Translations under genes and position numbers: made by a program
Source: Chloracidobacterium sp. CP2_5A
GTDB lineage: Bacteria > Acidobacteriota > Blastocatellia > Chloracidobacteriales > Chloracidobacteriaceae
Direction: 5' to 3'
Assembly: GCA_002254845.1 (NCBI GenBank)
Contig: NKPT01000006.1
Span: 41,119-105,118 of the forward strand
Length of the DNA stretch: 64,000 bases
The notes under the pieces: model-generated
The model's input: the letters and a program-made list of their open reading frames with translations, nothing else
Databases searched by the model: none
Told to the model about the DNA's origin: nothing
In this document: piece after piece, positions 19,756-28,494 of the stretch
How the letters are laid out: every line of letters starts with the position of its first letter
How positions within the stretch are numbered: position 1 is the stretch's first letter

Positions 19756-20550
19756 ATGCACGAGCTTGAACCCCTTATCGAACGCGGCTCCCCTGATGAT
19801 TTTCTCCTTCGTCAACTTGATCCTAACCGACTGCCCCGCCATGTCGCCATTATCATGGACGGCAACGGGCGCTGGGCCAATCGCCGAGGCAAGGCCCGCA
19901 TTGCCGGGCATCCGGCCGGCGTCGAGGCCGCGCGAGTCACGGTGGAAAACTGCGCCCGGCTAGGGATTCCGACCCTGACGCTCTACGCCTTTTCGTCGGA
20001 AAACTGGCGCCGCCCGCGGGTGGAAGTCACGATGCTGATGCGGCTTTTACAGCAGTGCCTGCGCCAAGAAGTGCCGCGGCTGAACCGCAACGGCGTCCGT
20101 CTGCGCTTCATCGGACGGCTAAGCGCGCTTTCTGACGAAACCCGGAAGGCGCTTGACTATGCGGTCGCGGCAACGGCCAACAACCATCGCATGACGCTCA
20201 ACGTGGCGTTCAACTACGGAGGACGGGCGGAAATCGTGGATGCGCTCCGCGCCGTGGCCCGCGAGTTCATGGGACTAGGAAGACCGCTGGACTCCATCAC
20301 GGAGGAAGATGTCGCCCGACACCTCTACACGGACAGCGACCCTGACTTGCTCATCCGCACGAGCGGCGAAATGCGCCTGAGCAACTTTCTGCTGTGGCAA
20401 ATGGCCTACACGGAAATCTTTGTGACCAACACGCTGTGGCCGGACTTCAACCGAACGCATCTGCTTGAGGCGCTGGCGGCTTATCAACAGCGGCATCGTC
20501 GGTTTGGGGGCGTCGAAAACGTTGGCGTTCCGGTGTCGGCGCTGGCATAG
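19756..20550 (+). CDS. uppS: Isoprenyl transferase (undecaprenyl diphosphate synthase)
   Basis: This cis-prenyltransferase adds isopentenyl units to farnesyl diphosphate to make the C55 carrier lipid for peptidoglycan and LPS. Seen are HVAIIMDGNGRWA (catalytic Asp35), the GHPAGVEA segment, YAFSSENWRRP and the C-terminal DLLIRTSGEMRLSNFLLWQ and EIFVTNTLWPDF motifs. ATG 19756 was chosen; the frame is open to a TTG at 19732. Length of 264 aa is normal. It sits between truA and a TPR gene that starts 7 nt after its stop. Confidence 0.95.
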   Translation: MHELEPLIERGSPDDFLLRQLDPNRLPRHVAIIMDGNGRWANRRGKARIAGHPAGVEAARVTVENCARLGIPTLTLYAFSSENWRRPRVEVTMLMRLLQQCLRQEVPRLNRNGVRLRFIGRLSALSDETRKALDYAVAATANNHRMTLNVAFNYGGRAEIVDALRAVAREFMGLGRPLDSITEEDVARHLYTDSDPDLLIRTSGEMRLSNFLLWQMAYTEIFVTNTLWPDFNRTHLLEALAAYQQRHRRFGGVENVGVPVSALA

Positions 20551-20557
20551 TGCGCCT

Positions 20558-21841
20558 GTGACTAACCTGAACGCCCAGCGCCGACCAGCCGTTTATCGCA
20601 TTCATACCGAACAGGGACGCTACTACTTCGCAGCCGGGCTGACGCTGATGCTGTCGAGCGCGGCGTTTCGGGCAGGCTATGCGTCGGCCGGCGTGGCGCT
20701 TTTCGCGGCCTTTCCTTTGGCGCTGGTTATCGCGCGCTTTGAAGTCTTGTCATTCGACGGCGCTTGCCTGCGCCGCCGCGGCCCTTACGCTTGGCTGCAC
20801 GCCCGCCTGCTTGGCGCGCAGACGCAGCTTCCGATTGACCAGCTAGAGCTGACGATCACGGAAGCGGTTTACCTCCCGTTCAGCGCCGCGCGCCATCGGT
20901 TTCGCACGATTCTGGCTGGGGCCGGCTTCGAGGCGGTGATTTTCTCCAATAGCGCGGGCTATCAGCCGTTCGTCACCGCGGTTTTTGCCGTGACGGACGA
21001 GTCCAAGCTTGATTTTCATTCAAACGCTTGGCGCCGCTATGGCGCGCCGCCGCCCCTGACGCCGGTCGCCGCAACGCTCGACGACGACCACATGGCGCAA
21101 ATCCCGACTTCGCTTCTGCGTCGCGTGGCCAATCATCTCACCCTTATCGGGCATCTCAAGCTGGCCCTGCGGTATTTCCGACAAGCTTACGGGCGGGACC
21201 GCGGCAACCCCCATTTGTTGTGCGAGATGGGGCATTTCTTCCGCCGCTTCGCCGTCAGCGAGAGCCCGCAGTGGCAGCTGCGCGCCGGAGCTTGCCTGCG
21301 GCTCGCGGCTCGCTTGGCGCGGCACGAGCCGCGCCTGCTGGAACGCATCGGCGAGGCTTACTGCGAGCTGTTTGACTTCGCGCGCGCCGAGCGGTGCTTT
21401 CGGCGGGCCATCGAGATTGACCGAAACCTGTTTCGCGCCTATGCCGGACTCGCTGAAATCGCGTTTCGAGACGGCCAACTGGCGCGGGTGGCGCACTACT
21501 ACTACGCGGCAGCCCAGGGGTCGGAAGATCCGGCGCTCCGCCACCGAGCGCAGCGCGAGGCCCGCTACTACGAGCGACTCAGCCAGGACGACGAATATCT
21601 GGAAGCCGAAGTGCGCCGCATAACGTTTCTGCACCACGTGCGACAGATGCGCGCGGTCGCTGGCTATGCCTTCTTTACCGCCTGGCTGGTTGTCGGTCTC
21701 GCGGGGCGCCTGTCGCCCGATCTGCAAGATGGCGGGCTAGCGCTCATGGGGTCTTCCGGGCTGGCCTGGCTCGGACTCTCCGTCGGTCTTCGCTGGCGTC
21801 GCAAGCGAGCCGAACTGCCAGAAACCGCGACTTCAAAGTGA
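20558..21841 (+). CDS. TPR-containing membrane protein of unknown function
   Basis: A GTG at 20558 gives 427 aa. The N-terminal part has a hydrophobic hairpin (about residues 20-60, YFAAGLTLMLSSAAF ... PLALVIA). The centre (about 190-350) holds helical repeats of TPR type, for example ALRYFRQAYGRDRGNPHLL and ARAERCFRRAIEIDRNLFRAYAGLAEIAFRDG. The C-terminus has another hydrophobic pair followed by a basic tail. It may scaffold an inner-membrane complex; I do not recognise a named family. It is close behind uppS, so probably co-transcribed. A near-repeat of CGACTTCAAAG spans its stop codon. Confidence 0.75.
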   Translation: MTNLNAQRRPAVYRIHTEQGRYYFAAGLTLMLSSAAFRAGYASAGVALFAAFPLALVIARFEVLSFDGACLRRRGPYAWLHARLLGAQTQLPIDQLELTITEAVYLPFSAARHRFRTILAGAGFEAVIFSNSAGYQPFVTAVFAVTDESKLDFHSNAWRRYGAPPPLTPVAATLDDDHMAQIPTSLLRRVANHLTLIGHLKLALRYFRQAYGRDRGNPHLLCEMGHFFRRFAVSESPQWQLRAGACLRLAARLARHEPRLLERIGEAYCELFDFARAERCFRRAIEIDRNLFRAYAGLAEIAFRDGQLARVAHYYYAAAQGSEDPALRHRAQREARYYERLSQDDEYLEAEVRRITFLHHVRQMRAVAGYAFFTAWLVVGLAGRLSPDLQDGGLALMGSSGLAWLGLSVGLRWRRKRAELPETATSK

Positions 21842-21855
21842 CGACTTCAAAGCAA
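21828..21855. repeat. 14-bp near-tandem repeat across the stop codon of the TPR gene
   Basis: CGACTTCAAAG occurs at 21828-21838 and again at 21842-21852, with the TGA stop between them (14-bp period; the last three bases differ, TGA against CAA). Confidence 0.8.
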
Positions 21856-21871
21856 CGGGACGGTCGCGTTC

Positions 21872-21897
21872 TTGGCGACCTTAATTGGCGACCTTAA
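21872..21897. repeat. 13-bp perfect tandem repeat
   Basis: TTGGCGACCTTAA occurs twice, back to back, at 21872-21884 and 21885-21897, in the gap between the convergent TPR and tsaB genes. Confidence 0.9.
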
Positions 21898-21933
21898 GAC
21901 GCTCACGCGGACTTTCCGCGGGAAGCGCGCCGC

Positions 21934-22653
21934 TCAAGTCGCCAGCGCCGCCCGAGCGTAAAAAGCCGCCACCCTGGTCGCTGAAATGGTCGCCCCTTCC
22001 GCCAGCCGAGCGGCGAGGCGCGGCAGCGCGGCTGGCGCAAGCCACGGCGGCGGCGGCTGCCGCGCCCAGTCGCCGATGGGCACGGCGAGGCGCGCATCAT
22101 CTAGCAGCGTCAAGGCGTCGCCCGTGATGACGCGCGGGCGGTCGCTCGGCGACTGCGCGGCCAGCCTGTCAACGACCTGCGCGACATCGCCTGCGAGCGC
22201 CTCGGTGAACGCCTCCGGGAAAGCGCCCGGCTCGACAAGAAATCCCTGTCCGTGAACCTCGCGCCGGTGGGACACATTGACAACCAGCGCGGCGGTCGGC
22301 TCGCGGGCCGCAATCGCGCCGGCCGCGACTTCAAGCGTTGTCGCCGTCACAATTGGCAGGTTGCGCGGCTGCGCCAGCCCCTTGACGGCTGCCAACCCGA
22401 CGCGAATGCCCGTGAAGCTACCCGGGCCGACCAGCGCGCCGACGGCGGACAAATCCTTGGGCTGAACGCCCGTCCGCTCAAGCAGATAGGCGATGTCGCC
22501 GACGACTCGGTGGACGCTCGGCCGCTGACTTTTGACGCCCCACTGGGCATGCAGCTCGCGACCGCGCGCCAGCGCCAAGCTGAGGCGCGGCGAGGCGGTA
22601 TCCGCCACCAGCCACCAGTCCGCGGGCGCCGCTGTTGGGTCTGCCGGTTCCAC
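21934..22653 (-). CDS. tsaB: tRNA threonylcarbamoyladenosine biosynthesis protein TsaB
   Basis: TsaB is the non-catalytic Kae1-like partner of TsaD in making t6A37 of ANN-decoding tRNAs. The 239-aa protein shows the ASKHA-type start WWLVADTASPRLSLALARG, the HRVVGDIAYLLERTG segment and the hallmark GALVGPGSFTGIRVGLAAVKGLAQ. The C-terminal half is divergent, as is usual. It starts 5 nt after the gcvPB stop on the same strand, so the two are co-transcribed. Confidence 0.92.
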   Translation of the reverse strand: MEPADPTAAPADWWLVADTASPRLSLALARGRELHAQWGVKSQRPSVHRVVGDIAYLLERTGVQPKDLSAVGALVGPGSFTGIRVGLAAVKGLAQPRNLPIVTATTLEVAAGAIAAREPTAALVVNVSHRREVHGQGFLVEPGAFPEAFTEALAGDVAQVVDRLAAQSPSDRPRVITGDALTLLDDARLAVPIGDWARQPPPPWLAPAALPRLAARLAEGATISATRVAAFYARAALAT

Positions 22654-22658
22654 GCGCG

Positions 22659-24188
22659 CTACTTGCCGGCCGCCTTGGCCGCGTGGGAAGGACGCCAGCG
22701 CAACACCGGATGCCGCGCCGCCGCCGTTTCATCCAACCGCCGCAGCCGCGCTCGGTGCGGCGCGGTTTTGACCACTTCCGGGTTTTCCTCGCACTCGCGC
22801 GCAATGGCGCGCATAGCTTCGATAAACAAATCCAGCTCGGCGCGACTTTCGCTTTCCGTCGGCTCAACCATAATCGCGCCTGGCGCGACAAGCGGGAATG
22901 ACATGGTCGGCGGGTGGAAGCCGTAGTCAATCAGGCGCTTGGCAATGTCGCCGTTGCGGACGCCGAAGCCCTGCTGCCGCCGGTCGTTGAACACGACTTC
23001 GTGCAGGACAGGCCCCTCGAACGGCACCTCGTAGTCGGCCTCCAGATGGCGCTTGACGTAGTTGGCGTTGAGCACCGCCGTTTCCGTCGCCGCGCGCAGC
23101 CCCTCCGCGCCCAACGCCCAGATGTAGGCCAGCGCCCGCGCCATCATCCCAAAGTTGCCGTAGTAGGCTTTGACGCGCCCAATCGAGCGCGGGCGCTCGT
23201 AATCAAAGACCACCGTCTCGTCATCCACGCGGCGTAGCGTCGGGTAGGGCAAATAGGGCTCCAGCTCGCTCGTGACCGCCACGGGTCCGCAGCCCGGGCC
23301 GCCGCCGCCGTGCGGGGTCGAGAAGGTCTTGTGCAGGTTGAGGTGCATGACATCCACGCCCATATCGCCCGGACGCGCCACGCCGACGAGCGCGTTCATG
23401 TTCGCGCCGTCCATGTAGACAAACCCGCCGCGCGCGTGGATAAGCTCGCAGGCCCGCGCAATGTCTTCCTCAAACAGCCCCAGCGTGTTGGGGTTGGTGA
23501 TCATCAGCCCCGCGACTTCGTCCGTCATGGCTTTGTCGAGGGCGGCGAGGTCAAGCAGCCCATTTTTCTTGGAAATGAGCGTAATGACCTTGTAGCCGCA
23601 CATGACGGCGCTGGCCGGGTTCGTGCCGTGCGCGGCGTCGGGAATCAGCACGTACCGGCGGGCGTCGCCGCGCGCCGCGAGCGCCGCCCGAATCATCATC
23701 ATGCCGGTTAACTCGCCGTGCGCGCCGGCAGTCGGCTGAAGCGACACGGCGGCAAGGCCAGTGATTTCACACAGGGCTTCCTCAAGCTGCTTCATCAGCC
23801 GCAGGCAGCCGCGCGCGGCAGCTTCCGGGGCGAGCGGGTGCGAGCGGGCAAAGCCCGGCAGCCGCGCGGCCCATTCGTTGATCTTGGGGTTGTACTTCAT
23901 CGTGCACGAGCCGAGCGGAAACATGCCGGTGTCCGTGCCATAGTTCCACGTCGAAAGCCGCGTGTAGTGGCGAACGACTTCAGGCTCGGACAACTCCGGC
24001 ATCTCGCGCAGGTCGTCCTGCCGCAGGAAGCGCGCCGGCACGAGGTCGGCGACGGGCGTATCGGGAACGTCGCTTGGCGGCAGGTGGTAGGCCCGACTTC
24101 CCGGACGCGAGTTTTCAAAGATGAGGTTTTCGTTCTGGCTAATGTGGACGCTGGCTTTTTTGATACGGGGCGCGGTAGGGAGAGCCAT
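22659..24188 (-). CDS. gcvPB: Glycine dehydrogenase (decarboxylating) subunit 2
   Basis: This is the PLP-binding subunit of two-subunit glycine decarboxylase (P-protein), which with GcvPA, H, T and L proteins splits glycine into CO2, ammonia and methylene-THF. Motifs include MFPLGSCTMKYNPK, the LQPTAGAHGE segment, DAAHGTNPASA and the PLP lysine site HLNLHKTFSTPHGGGGPG. ATG 24188 gives 509 aa, the usual size; the frame is open back to 24254. No gcvPA, gcvH or gcvT is adjacent, which is uncommon since gcvPA normally precedes gcvPB. No glycine riboswitch is recognisable in the 170 bp upstream. Confidence 0.93.
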   Translation of the reverse strand: MALPTAPRIKKASVHISQNENLIFENSRPGSRAYHLPPSDVPDTPVADLVPARFLRQDDLREMPELSEPEVVRHYTRLSTWNYGTDTGMFPLGSCTMKYNPKINEWAARLPGFARSHPLAPEAAARGCLRLMKQLEEALCEITGLAAVSLQPTAGAHGELTGMMMIRAALAARGDARRYVLIPDAAHGTNPASAVMCGYKVITLISKKNGLLDLAALDKAMTDEVAGLMITNPNTLGLFEEDIARACELIHARGGFVYMDGANMNALVGVARPGDMGVDVMHLNLHKTFSTPHGGGGPGCGPVAVTSELEPYLPYPTLRRVDDETVVFDYERPRSIGRVKAYYGNFGMMARALAYIWALGAEGLRAATETAVLNANYVKRHLEADYEVPFEGPVLHEVVFNDRRQQGFGVRNGDIAKRLIDYGFHPPTMSFPLVAPGAIMVEPTESESRAELDLFIEAMRAIARECEENPEVVKTAPHRARLRRLDETAAARHPVLRWRPSHAAKAAGK

Positions 24189-24300
24189 TGGAAAGTTTCG
24201 GCAACGCCTTCCTGGTTTCGGATTCGCTGGCGCTTCGGGGCGGCGCGACGGCATGTATCGTATCCGAAGGCTTCACAGCTTTTCCACCCAAGTCGCGGAC

Positions 24301-24483
24301 GCGGCGCGCTGCGCCAGCGCGGCGAGTCGCCAATCCGGTCATCTGGCGAAGCTCTGTTTTATGGCGCAGAGGCGCGCGGAAACAAACGGAAGACGCCCTC
24401 GGTATCCCACCTGTACGCCCCCGATAAAGCCGGCATCGCCGGCTCATCTGGGCGTCGAGCGGCGCGCTGCGCCAGCGCGGCGA
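24301..24483. repeat. 25-bp direct repeat, one copy in a gene's 3' end and one in the following gap
   Basis: Identical 25-bp segments lie at 24301-24325 (intergenic, before gcvPB) and 24459-24483 (inside the membrane-protein gene, encoding AALAQRAA on the minus strand), 158 bp apart. The core is self-complementary (GCGCTG/CAGCGC). In the intergenic copy the same minus frame reads AALAQRAA, then SATWVEKL and a stop, so the gap looks like a duplicated, diverged gene end. Confidence 0.7.
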
Positions 24484-26143
24484 AGCTCCGGGCGTCGAAG
24501 CGATAGAGGAGCGCGCCCGATGCGCTGACGCCCCGCGTCCCGGCCAAATCCCGCTCCCAAGCGGCATCCAGCGGACGCAGAAACAACACCACAACATTGT
24601 AGTCTCGCCCGGCATAGCGGGCGACATCCGCCGCGATCGCCGCTACGGACGGCGCGTAGTACACCCGCTTGCCAGAAATCGCCAGCAGGTGCGGCGGGTC
24701 GGTGGGAATCTCGAAATCCGGCGAAAACACGATGTCCGCCTCGGTCACGGCGTCACGGACAAAGCGCCCCAGCGGCTCGATCACTGGGGATGGCTCAGGA
24801 AACAGCGCCCGAAACCCGGCATGGAGGGGCGCGACATAGACCAGCGCCGCAACCAACAAAGCGGCTGGGACCGCCGCGCGCCAGACTCGATGCCCCGGCC
24901 AGGAAGGCGCGACACTCGCCAACGCGGTCGCCGGAAGCAACGCGAATGGCGTCGTCGCGATCGGCAACGCAAACTTCAGCGCGCTGAAGTCATGAATCGC
25001 CGAGTGATTGCGCAAGGCGTAAACCTGCAAAAAGCAGGGCGCGGTCAGCAGCGTCATCGTCCAGACGGCAAGCGGCACGCCGGGCTGCGACTCGCGCCGG
25101 CGCAACGCCTGCCCCCACAGCCAGCCGCCCAGCGCAAGACATCCGGCCAAGGCGAAAAAGGCCAGAAACGGGCCGCCGGCGCCAAACTGCGCCGGAACAT
25201 ATTCGCCCCAGAAGATTTCGCTGAATCGCCCCGTGAGCTCAGCGTTGACTGGCGTCGCGCCGATGCGCTCCAGAAATCGCTCCTTCAGGCGCGGCAGCAT
25301 CCCCAGCGCGTAAAGCTGAGCGAAGAACAGCGCCAGCGCGACCAGCCCGCCCAGTCCCAGCCGCGCGCTGCGCAGCAGCCAGCCCTTCGGCGACGACCAC
25401 GGAAGCGGAATATCGCCGTTAGCCAGCCGCTTCGCGTAAGCGACCGCCAGCAGACAGACAAACAGCCAATCGCACGCCACGCCCCAGGCGCTCGTCAGCG
25501 CCAGCCAGCGGTCGCACGCCGAGCGCGCTGCCGGAAAGGCGTCGCGCAACGCCTCCAGAAAAACAAACAAGACAAACGGCAAGAGAACGGCCTGGTCGGC
25601 GAAATAAACATTCTGATGCCAGTAGAGCGGACCCGGCAGCAGCAGCGCCAGCGACGGCGGAATCGTCCCCAGCAGCGTCGCCGCGGCGCGGCCGAGCCCA
25701 AGGCGGCGCAGGACAAGCAACGTCGTCGCGCCCAGCGTCAGCGCAATGAGCGCCTGGTTGACGAGATTCCACTCCATCAGCCCGCGCGCCGTCAGCTCGC
25801 CTTCGCGCAACGCGCCGTAAGCGTAGGCTGTCAGCACAAAGCCTGGCGGATAGGACACATACGGGTTGCGACTCGTCAGCGTCGGAAACTCGACCGACCT
25901 CGGCTCATTGAGGAGCGCGAAGCGCAGCGTCCAAGGGCCTTCGGCGCGCCAGTTGCGGGCGAAGCGAAGCGTATTGGCCGTCAGCCACTGGTGATGCTCA
26001 TAGCTCAGTTGCCCAAACCAGGGGCGACGCAGATGAACCGTGTAAGCAAACAGCCCCAACGTGACGCCGGCCAGGATCGCGCCGGCGACAAGGGTTCTCG
26101 GATGAAGCGCCAATAGCGTCACGCGCGACCTGGCGAGGGACAA
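24359..26143 (-). CDS. Polytopic membrane protein, possibly a GT-C-type glycosyltransferase
   Basis: The 594-aa protein has a basic N-terminus, about ten hydrophobic segments up to residue 440, and a soluble C-terminal part (IVFSPDFEIPTDPPHLL ... YNVVVLFLRPLD). The first extracytoplasmic loop carries SYEHHQWLTANTL and NPYVSYPPGF, which resemble the acidic-loop arrangement of GT-C/ArnT-like transferases that use lipid-linked sugars. No signature proves this. It precedes gcvPB on the same strand with a 170-bp gap containing a duplicated piece of its own 3' end, and follows hppA after 26 nt. Alternative: a conserved membrane protein of other function. Confidence 0.75.
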   Translation of the reverse strand: MSLARSRVTLLALHPRTLVAGAILAGVTLGLFAYTVHLRRPWFGQLSYEHHQWLTANTLRFARNWRAEGPWTLRFALLNEPRSVEFPTLTSRNPYVSYPPGFVLTAYAYGALREGELTARGLMEWNLVNQALIALTLGATTLLVLRRLGLGRAAATLLGTIPPSLALLLPGPLYWHQNVYFADQAVLLPFVLFVFLEALRDAFPAARSACDRWLALTSAWGVACDWLFVCLLAVAYAKRLANGDIPLPWSSPKGWLLRSARLGLGGLVALALFFAQLYALGMLPRLKERFLERIGATPVNAELTGRFSEIFWGEYVPAQFGAGGPFLAFFALAGCLALGGWLWGQALRRRESQPGVPLAVWTMTLLTAPCFLQVYALRNHSAIHDFSALKFALPIATTPFALLPATALASVAPSWPGHRVWRAAVPAALLVAALVYVAPLHAGFRALFPEPSPVIEPLGRFVRDAVTEADIVFSPDFEIPTDPPHLLAISGKRVYYAPSVAAIAADVARYAGRDYNVVVLFLRPLDAAWERDLAGTRGVSASGALLYRFDARSFAALAQRAARRPDEPAMPALSGAYRWDTEGVFRLFPRASAP

Positions 26144-26169
26144 CCGCGGAGCTGTCCCTTTGAAAGTCG

Positions 26170-28356
26170 TCAGATAAAGAGCGGGGCCATCACCAGCGTA
26201 ATCGTCGCCAGCAGCTTGATCAGCACGTGCAGCGACGGCCCGGCCGTATCCTTGAAGGGATCGCCCACCGTATCCCCCACGACCGCCGCCTTGTGCGCGT
26301 CGCTCCGCTTGCCGCCGTAAGCCCCAGTTTCAATGTACTTCTTGGCGTTGTCCCACGCCCCGCCGCCGTTGTTCAAAAACAGCGCCATCAAGATGCCGAC
26401 AATCGTGCCGATGAGAAGCATGCCGCCGACTACTTCCGCGCCGGTGGCGCTGCTCGAAGACATGCCCTGCGAGATGTAAATCTGGCGAAAGACAACGCCG
26501 ACAATCATCGGCGTCAGCACCACCAGCGCGCCCGGCAAGACCATCTGCTTGAGCGCGCCGCGCGTGACGATGTCCACGCAGTGACCGTAATCCGGCTTGC
26601 TTGTGCCCTTCATAATCCCGGGATTGCTCTTGAACTGCCGCCGCACTTCCGTGATGACATCCTGCGCCACGGCGCCCACCGCCTTGATGGCCAGCGAGGC
26701 GAAGAGCATCACGAGCATCGCGCCAATCATCGCGCCGATGAAAACCTCCGGCTTGGCAATGTCAATCCGCTCCAGCGTCGGGCCATAGGCGAAGGGCCAG
26801 TAACTGCGCACTTCGTCAAGGTAAGCTGAAAACAGCAAAAACGCCGCCAGCGCCGCCGAGCCGACCGCGTAGCCTTTGGTCAGCGCCTTGGTCGTGTTGC
26901 CAACGGCGTCGAGCCGGTCGGTTTTCTCGCGCACATCATCCGGCTGCTCCGACATCTCGACGATGCCGCCCGCGTTGTCAGTGATGGGGCCAAAGGTGTC
27001 CATGGCGAGGATGTAGCCGGCCGTGCCCAGCATGCCCATCGTCGCCGCCGCCGTCCCGAAGAGGCCGGCCTTGGCGAAGCCCGAATTCATGCCAAGGTAG
27101 TACGAAGCTAACACGGCTATCGAAATCACGATGACCGGCACAGCCGTGGACTCCAAGCCAACCGCGATCCCCATGATGACGTTTGTGGCGGGGCCGGTCT
27201 TGGAAGCGTCAGCGATGGACTGCACCGGCCGGTAGCGATACTCGGTGTAGTACTGCGTGATAAAGACAAACGCCAGCGAAGTCAAAATCCCGATGACGCC
27301 GCAGGCGAAAAAGCTCAAATAAGCGTTGGGCGCGGCCGCGCTCGCCAGCAGCCATTTTGACGCCGCGAAAAACCCGGCCGTCGCCAGCGCGCAGGTCACG
27401 TAAAAGCCCCGGTTGAGCGCCTTCATCGGGTCAGATTTTTCATCCGTCCGCACCACCATCACGCCCGCCATCGAGGCCAACAGACCAAACGCGCCAATCA
27501 CCAGCGGGTAAAGCAAAATCCCAAGCTGCTGGGACTTCTCGAACGCGGTCGCGTTCGCGGCAAACAACGACGAAGCTAAGATCAGCGCGCCGATGTTTTC
27601 CGCCGCCATAGACTCAAACAGGTCCGCGCCGCGCCCGGCGCAATCGCCGACGTTGTCGCCCACCAAGTCGGCGATGACCGCCGGGTTGCGCGGGTCGTCT
27701 TCCGGGATGCCGGCTTCGACCTTGCCGACGAGGTCGGCGCCTACGTCCGCCGCCTTGGTGTAGATGCCGCCCCCCAACTGCGCGAAGAGCGCTACGAACG
27801 AAGCCCCAAAGCCATAGCCCGCGATGAGGAGCGGTATCTTGCCGATGTCAGCGATGTTGAGCAGGTTCACTACAGCGAAAAGCCCGGCGACGCCGAGCAG
27901 CGAGAGCGCCACCACCAGCAAGCCCGCCACTGCCCCGCCCCGCAGCGCCGCCTGAAGCGCGCCGTTGAGGCTTGTCATCGCCGCCGCGGCCACGCGGATA
28001 TTGGCTCGAATCGAAATCCACATGCCGATGTAGCCCGACGCGACCGAGCAGGCCGCCCCAAGCAGAAACGAGACAACGGTCACCAGCGCCAACACCCGCG
28101 GATCCTTCACGGGATCATTCATGCTGGGCGTCCGCGCAAAGGCGTAGAGGATGAAAATCAACGCCGCGAGCGCCACGGCCAGATAGGCAATCGTCACATT
28201 CTGGCGGCGCAGAAAGGCTTCCGCGCCTTCCCTGATGGCGTCGGAAATCTTCCGCATCGGGTCGGCGCCCGTTTCAAGCGCCAGCACGTTCTTGGCAAGA
28301 AAAGCGGCAAAGCCCAGCGCGACAATGGTGAGTCCAAAAATGACGGCATACTCCAT
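26170..28356 (-). CDS. hppA: Membrane-bound proton-translocating pyrophosphatase, K+-independent type
   Basis: This integral-membrane ion pump is driven by PPi hydrolysis. The 728-aa product has about 16 hydrophobic segments and all PPi-binding motifs: DVGADLVGKVE, DDPRNPAVIADLVGDNVGDCAG, the DNAGGIVEM segment and the C-terminal DTVGDPFKDTAGPS. The K+-dependence position reads GNTTKALTKG, with Lys490 and Thr493; Lys/Thr here is the established mark of K+-independent H+-pumping enzymes (K+-dependent ones have Ala). It likely lets the cell recover energy from biosynthetic PPi as proton motive force. A promoter lies 90-115 bp upstream of the ATG. Confidence 0.96.
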   Translation of the reverse strand: MEYAVIFGLTIVALGFAAFLAKNVLALETGADPMRKISDAIREGAEAFLRRQNVTIAYLAVALAALIFILYAFARTPSMNDPVKDPRVLALVTVVSFLLGAACSVASGYIGMWISIRANIRVAAAAMTSLNGALQAALRGGAVAGLLVVALSLLGVAGLFAVVNLLNIADIGKIPLLIAGYGFGASFVALFAQLGGGIYTKAADVGADLVGKVEAGIPEDDPRNPAVIADLVGDNVGDCAGRGADLFESMAAENIGALILASSLFAANATAFEKSQQLGILLYPLVIGAFGLLASMAGVMVVRTDEKSDPMKALNRGFYVTCALATAGFFAASKWLLASAAAPNAYLSFFACGVIGILTSLAFVFITQYYTEYRYRPVQSIADASKTGPATNVIMGIAVGLESTAVPVIVISIAVLASYYLGMNSGFAKAGLFGTAAATMGMLGTAGYILAMDTFGPITDNAGGIVEMSEQPDDVREKTDRLDAVGNTTKALTKGYAVGSAALAAFLLFSAYLDEVRSYWPFAYGPTLERIDIAKPEVFIGAMIGAMLVMLFASLAIKAVGAVAQDVITEVRRQFKSNPGIMKGTSKPDYGHCVDIVTRGALKQMVLPGALVVLTPMIVGVVFRQIYISQGMSSSSATGAEVVGGMLLIGTIVGILMALFLNNGGGAWDNAKKYIETGAYGGKRSDAHKAAVVGDTVGDPFKDTAGPSLHVLIKLLATITLVMAPLFI

Positions 28357-28444
28357 AGATGACTAAGCCCTGAAAAGCGCGGCGCCTCAGGTGCCGGGCC
28401 GCGCCGGTTCCTTTCGAGTAATCGGCAATGAACAAAAGGTGAAC

Positions 28445-28472
28445 TTTATAACGTTTAGCGGTCGCGCTTCAA
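28445..28472 (-). promoter_or_regulatory. Sigma70-like promoter of hppA
   Basis: On the minus strand TTGAAG (28472-28467) is followed after 16 bp by TATAAA (28450-28445), in a locally AT-rich patch just downstream of the ABC permease stop. The leader would be about 80 nt. Confidence 0.5.
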
Positions 28473-28494
28473 CCGGATGCGAGCGGCGCGCTCG

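Noticed and set aside
24189..24358. Possible glycine riboswitch before gcvPB
   Set aside because: No tandem aptamer-like conserved segments; the gap is explained by a duplicated gene end.
24689..26116. 475-codon plus-strand ORF opposite the membrane-protein gene
   Set aside because: Extreme Arg/Gln content is explained as the complement of hydrophobic codons.
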